A stretch of DNA of 64,000 bases, from assembly GCF_024323335.1 (NCBI RefSeq), contig NC_066581.1, positions 296,184,536 to 296,248,535 of the forward strand. The letters are read 5' to 3'. Each line of letters starts with the position of its first letter. Positions within the stretch are counted from its first letter, which is position 1. Under the pieces are notes generated by a model that was given only the letters and a program-made list of their open reading frames with translations, had not been told where the DNA came from and made no database searches. Below, one piece after another: positions 58,101-64,000 of the stretch. This DNA comes from Lathyrus oleraceus (taxonomy: Eukaryota > Streptophyta > Magnoliopsida > Fabales > Fabaceae). Both the position numbers and the translations under genes were made by a program.

Positions 58101-59413
58101 CAAGTTTCATCATAAAATACCAAAATGCACATATATGAAAAGAATTTCGAAACTCACAAATGGTAAGTCCAAATAAGTAATGTGAGTAATGGTTGGAAAT
58201 CCCTTTAAATAAGGAATAAAAGTAATGTTGGGAAAAATTTCATTTGGCATGTGTAAATTGATGAAAACTGGTTGTGAAAATCCAAGTACAAAACATATTC
58301 AAAACACTTTGAAAATTTTCACCAAAAGCAAACTTAATCAAACCCCTATCTTTGCATGATGCAAGCTTCAAATGGAAAAACCTCCAACATCAAAGTTGTA
58401 GATACTTTAAATATGATCAATTTAGACTCAAAGTTTTTATCATTTGGATTTTCTATAACAAAGTTATGGGCATTTGAAGTTGGGTACTTTTTCAAATTCA
58501 ATGAATTAGGTCCAATATGACCTATAATGTTTTGTATCATCACATGTATTTCTTTTATGATTATGAAATTTTGTCCAACATAACATTTGAAATAGACATC
58601 TCAATATTTCTAATGCATCTGTTCTCACCTCAAAATCATAAAAATTAAGGAAGTTATGCCCTTGGTAAGTTGACCCAAAATTAGGGTTTCAGTCAAAATG
58701 ACCTATAATGTTTTGAAATGAATGATGACCTTCCAAGTTTCAAATGGATTTTTGATGAACATCAAAAGTTATATCTCAGTGGTGCTCAACTTAGTCAGAT
58801 GACTTGACTGGTCAACTTTTCAAGGCCAAACTCCCAATCTTGATGAATAAATGATTGAGGGGCCTCAAGTAGGCTCATATATGCATAAAATGATGAATGA
58901 AAGAACTTCCCTTGATTAAATCTTATCAGAGGTTGAGATTGCTTCATGGGCAAGGCACAATCAAAGCATAATGAAATTAGGGTTTCCTTAGGAAACAATC
59001 CTCAAGCCCTTTGGGTTATCTTGATCAAATTGGAAAATTGAGATACTTGGGAGACATATATGATGATTAGGAGATTTGTGAACCATTGTCATGCTTTGTT
59101 CTCATCTTCATCTAGCCATTTCATTGGGCTTAGGAGCCTCCTAGGAGCATTGTGGAGCACATGATCACTTGAGCTTCAAAACAAAAAAAAGTTAGTGACA
59201 TATTTTTGTGCTTTTGGATAGTAATCAAAATAAGAAAAGCAATAATATACAATGCAAGCATGCTTGGTGGTCTCAAAACACTCAAACAAGTCCCAATAAA
59301 CAAGTCCCAATCCTAGGGTTAAGGAGCCAAACATGCTATGATCCTTGAGCCAATGCAGTTGTGCAATAACATGATGCCATGAGGGATCTTAGGGTCAAAA
59401 TTAGGGTCTTACA
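55135..59413 (-). repeat. Solo Ogre LTR (4279 bp) with target duplication CATGT
   Basis: On the minus strand it runs from TGTAAGACCCTAATTTTGACC (59413) to AAAACCCCGCTACA (55135), homologous to 13707-18558. CATGT flanks it at 55130-55134 and 59414-59418. No coding part is present, so it is a solo LTR. TATA near 57925-57933; TACGTAGGCA (minus) at 55491-55500; TGGCGACTC (minus) at 55196-55204, 69 bp from the end. A short GT/GGT run (57349-57366) matches the CCACCACCATCACC text of the plus copy. Confidence 0.95.
57925..57933 (-). promoter_or_regulatory. TATA box of solo Ogre LTR
   Basis: The minus strand reads TCTATAAATAACC at the place matching 15233 in the plus-strand LTR. Confidence 0.55.
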
Positions 59414-59879
59414 CATGTATTCAGAGACGTGTCAATTCTTTAGGTGTAAACTCTCGAAGGTAGTTATTCTTAGTTTAGTATATATAACATGCCCATATGT
59501 TATAATCAAGGTCTCAAATCTCATATACTTTCTCTATATAACTGGAATGCCCAAACCAAGGAGTGAAACAATTTGTGAGCAATATGCGAGTTTGCGTCCT
59601 CTTTTATTTGTACTTTTTATGTTTCACTAATTGAAATATCTTTTTATTTTTTATTTACTACATTTATTTAATGTTGGCCATTCTAAACTTTTTGCACTTT
59701 AATTCAAGTTTTATTGTCTTTAATTTTTACTTTTACACTGTCTGCATTGAGACATTTGTAGTCACATCATACACGTACATTCTTGTAAAAGTTTTTGCAC
59801 AAAACTAATCCCTACATTTTTCAAGTTAATCTCAAATACTTTCAAACTCGTTATTGTTTGCTAAAAACACATGCAAACA
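59414..59879 (+). repeat. 5' LTR (right part) of the third Ty3/gypsy element
   Basis: Continues the LTR begun at 54710 and ends CACATGCAAACA, followed by TTGGCACACC at 59882. It has no coding content. A TATATAAC word lies near 59480. Confidence 0.55.
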
Positions 59880-60559
59880 AATTGGCACACCTAGTGGGAC
59901 ACACATGTTTTTGTGCGAAAAATTACTTTTCTCTTTAAGAAACCATCATATTAATTGCTTCTTTATCATTTAAATGTTTTCAATGTCTATTGACGTATAC
60001 GTTAAATGAGTGGTAAGATTTGTAATGTTTGGGGTCATACACGTTTGAGGAATGGTAGGATTTTAGCAACCACGGTTAACCCAAAAAACACTTCTTGTGC
60101 CTGAAATTATGCTTCAGACCCTAAACCACTGGTTGGTACAACAGGGACAATGAACATTATCGGAGTCACAAGCCCTATGTTAACTTCAGTCGTGACTTCG
60201 ACTTTAATGCTAGGAGTGGTTCTAACTTTATTGTCGGTAACAAGCATACCAACCTCTCTCAGATGTACTACGATAATTATGGGGGACCATAACCCCCCAT
60301 ATCTCCTTAGTTTTACTATGCCTTTAGTTACGAGGGATTACCCGTATGGCATTCCAACTGCCATGAGGTGGGTTTACATAGTCACGCTTTGATGTTCATA
60401 GATAATGTTGCAACAATAGCATCACCTCTTAACCCACACTTGGCATCAGGATTTTCCATAAGCCATCCTTGTCGCATAGGGCAACCACGAGGAGAATTTC
60501 GATATGGCCCACCAATAATGCCAACTTTAACTACTGCTTCCTTAGAGACCGTGAGATAA

Positions 60560-61925
60560 CAAATGGACAAAAGTAACCATGAAATGGTGAATATATTGAC
60601 ACAAAAAATATGTACAACATTTAATCCTTTGATTCAAAACACCACCCAAAGTTACCAGCAGTTAACTCATCAGATGGGCAGGATTCTGACTTTTTTGGGG
60701 CGCCCTTGATATAAATTGTGCCATCTCCTATTAACTAAGTTCCAGTCGAGCAACCTCCACCGAGGATAGTCGAAGGGACCCAGACCCAAAATGGTCCTGA
60801 AATACTTATGGTGCCAAGAGGCCAAAACATTGATCAATTACTTAGAAATGTCTAACAAAATAATTTGGGGGGAAGAATAACATAACTAACATGATAGAAT
60901 AGATTTTGGCCCAAAATGGCCTCAATGTTGACCTTCATTGGCCTATATATATGTCCCATCTATCGGAATACATTCGATAAACCGAACTCCCTAGGGGGTG
61001 GAAAGTACCTAAATTCACCAAATTTTCTGGTGAGACTAATGAGTCCACGATCGAGCATGTTGCTAGATACCATAATGGAGTATGGGATGGAACAAATAAT
61101 TAGAATTTAATGATGAAATACTTTTCAAATTGTCTGACAAAAAATGCTTTTACATGGTTCATCATGCTCCCTCCTCATTCCATATAAACATGGATCCAAC
61201 TAGAGAGAGTGTTCCATGAAAAGTTTTACATGGGCCAATAAAAGATTAGCCTTAAGGAACTTGCCAGTTTTAGGCATAAAATGCCTGAATCGACCGGTGA
61301 TTACTTGAATAAGTTTTGAATTCTTAAAGCAGGGTGTTTTATGCAAGTACCTGAACATGAGTTGGTCGAAATGGTTGTTGAAGGTCTAGACTATTCCATT
61401 AGGAATTACCTAAGTGATATGGCCCAATTAGCAGATAGGGCTCGACAGGTTGAACTATTGAAGGCTGAAAAGGCCAGATTGAGTAAGTACCATAAAAAAG
61501 AAAAAGTAGCTTATGTCGAGATAACTATTTTTTCGAAGAAAATGAGGTTAATATGGTAGAATTGAAGCTAAAACCTCCTTATGTATGTAAACTATTGAAA
61601 CCTTCAAATGGGAAAATCCCATTGAACCAAAAATGAAATATCTGTCACAAAAACTTAAACTTTTGACGTGACTAAATGTGACCAAATTTTTAACCTTCTA
61701 GTTTTTGATGGCCAGATAGTAATCCATAAGGGATTGAAAACTTTGTCGCTAGAACAAAGAAAGAAAAAAGGTTTTTGTAAATTTCACAATTTTCTTAAAC
61801 ATAAAACCTCACAATATGTGAGAGATCTAGTTCAGAATACGCTGAAGGACGAAAGACTTGAGTTTGCTGAGACACAAAAATCTCTAATAGAGGGTGAGCC
61901 TGATCCTAAAGTTGAGAAGGTTTAG
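60560..61925 (+). pseudogene. gag: Gag of the third Ty3/gypsy element
   Basis: Readable in pieces: QMDKSNHEMVNILTQ and FNPLIQNTTQSYQQLTHQMG (60560-60700), then RGWKVPKFTKFSGETNEST, TIEHVARY, NAFTWFIMLPPHSI, ERVFHEKFYMGQ, ISLKELASFRHKMPESTGDY, QVPEHELVEMVVEGLDYSIR, MAQLADRARQVELLKAEKAR, which is a retrotransposon Gag domain at about 61000-61550. The part at 61668-61925 (CDQIFNLLVFDGQIVIHKG, KKGFCKFHNFLKHKTSQ) continues it after a frame change. There are at least five stops. An earlier Pro/Thr-rich region (60120-60540) is probably the Gag N-terminus. Confidence 0.82.
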
Positions 61926-61973
61926 TTCGTCGAGCATGTGGATGTATTTATGGTTGACATAATTGTGACTAAG

Positions 61974-62927
<954 letters not shown>

Positions 62928-62936
62928 ACTAAGAGC

Positions 62937-63360
62937 ACATAAAGGGTTGAACCCGACTATAAGGAGCAGATGAAAGTTGTTTTTCCCAAGGTTGTGGAAG
63001 AACTCAAAGAGTTTCTAAATATATGTAAACTCAAAGATTCGAAGGTTATGATATATCCATGTTGAAGTGTCATATTCGACCAAAAAAGCGACAAAAGCAT
63101 TAGAGAAAACCAACCTTGATCAAGCAAAGAGAGTTGGCCGACGAGACCAACGCAAATAATTCTTATTTAACAATATGAGAGTCCCTCAGGAGGCTTACAG
63201 ACCTAAGACTTATGTCCATCTTGCTGATGTTCCTACCAAAGAGTGGTCTGGATCTGTAGGTAGGTCAACCGATGAAAAAGGAAAGTGGAAGTAAATCAAA
63301 GTGGGTGGAGGATCTTCCTACCTCAAAAATTCCCATAATTTTGAGAAGTATTCCTATGTT
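62937..63360 (+). pseudogene. Gag-protease linker remnant
   Basis: Resumes the element after the MITE: YKEQMKVVFPKVVEELKEFL near 62953 and VPQEAYRPKTYVHLADVPTK near 63181, with frame changes and stops. There is no catalytic motif. Confidence 0.6.
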
Positions 63361-63372
63361 TAATAAAACTAC

Positions 63373-63999
63373 ATGAGAAATAACCCCATGACACACACTC
63401 AGTGGAGAAGGCACCAAATAAATAATAAGGTTAACTCTGAAGCAGGAATTGCAAGTAAGAACAGTAGCGTCCAAGCTATGGTTGATTGGCAAAAGGAAAA
63501 TAAGTCTGTTAAACAAAGTTTATTTCCTCCACTACCACCAGTGGTAAAAAACGAACCTAATATTTTTGTCGGGTCCGAAGAGGAGATGGCTAGCAACGAC
63601 TTCGACTCTAGGTCAGAGGATGAGTTAGATATCATATGCAATATGATATTAGTGTTATCGTTGGAGTATGATACAATTACTGAGGCAACTTAAGAGGAAG
63701 ATGAGCTTGCTGAAGAAATGGCTACCCATAAACCTTTATGCTATTATATGATGCATGATGGCTCAGTTAATGAGGAAAAGACCATCTTCGAAAGGTCTGA
63801 CATGTTGATGCAACAACGTCCGAAGCCTTTATACACAAGGGCCAAAGTAGAAGATGTCGAGGTTAATAAGGTTCTTATTAACTATGAAGTATGCATCAAT
63901 TTCATGACACGTTCTATATTTAAGAGAATTGGCAAGTATGGCCCTGACTTAAAGTCTAACAACATGGTCTTATCCAACTATAAAGGGAAGACCGACTGA
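63373..63999 (+). pseudogene. pro: Ty3/gypsy protease-like region
   Basis: An open frame 63373-63693 (VNSEAGIASKNSSVQAMVDW, VKNEPNIFVGSEEEMASNDF) ends in a stop. A second frame 63718-63999 reads RPKPLYTRAKVEDVEVNKVL, INYEVCINFMTRSIFKRIGK, SNNMVLSNYKGKTD. The family has a D-G-G-A type active site where this copy has INYEVCIN, so the catalytic Asp is lost. The stop at 63997 and the window edge end it. Confidence 0.72.
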
Positions 64000-64000
64000 A

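Overview
The window is a stack of nested, decayed LTR retrotransposons from a large, repeat-rich plant genome. I see no intact host gene, tRNA, rRNA or CRISPR array. The best guess for the host is a legume of the pea/vetch tribe (Fabeae). Reasons: Ogre/Tat-type Ty3/gypsy elements with 4-5 kb LTRs, an intron between protease and reverse transcriptase, two RNase H domains and a long 3' untranslated region, together with SIRE-like copia and chromovirus elements. The species call is inference.

Layout. 1-2560: minus-strand Ogre-type LTR and 3'UTR pieces. 2561-18558: a plus-strand Ogre-like element without its 5' LTR (ORF1-like piece, gag, protease, intron 6455-6721, RT, two RNase H domains, integrase, 3.6 kb 3'UTR, 3' LTR 13707-18558). 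It cuts into a minus-strand copia element (18559-23960). 23961-25379: Ogre-type LTR fragment. 25380-26785: 5' LTR and gag piece of a second copia copy of the same family. 26791-29063: two SIRE-like copia LTRs in inverted orientation; the right one starts an element running to 32883. 32884-45683: Ogre-type LTR pieces with a Tnt1-like copia element that keeps both LTRs (33151-41517) nested inside. 45684-52031: chromovirus integrase remnant and 3' LTR, carrying two nested solo copia LTRs (45898-47331; 50309-51647, target duplication GATAC). 52700-54230: minus-strand remnant of a plant mobile domain (MAIN-like) gene. 54710-64000: a third Ty3/gypsy element whose 5' LTR holds a 4.3 kb solo Ogre LTR (55135-59413, target duplication CATGT) and whose gag region holds a hAT-like MITE (61974-62927).

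Every gag-pol is broken by stops, frameshifts or truncation. The insertion order can be read from the interruptions: Ogre into copia, Ogre-type LTR into SIRE copia, copia into Ogre-type LTR, copia LTRs into chromovirus, Ogre into gypsy LTR.

I did not find a new multi-gene system. The most interesting signals are inside the LTRs and UTRs: a tRNA-Arg primer-site-like 9-mer fixed 65-69 bp inside four Ogre-type LTR ends, clustered palindromic words in three unrelated families, a 37-bp triple repeat upstream of a copia TATA box, and an in-frame splice junction in the Ogre pol.
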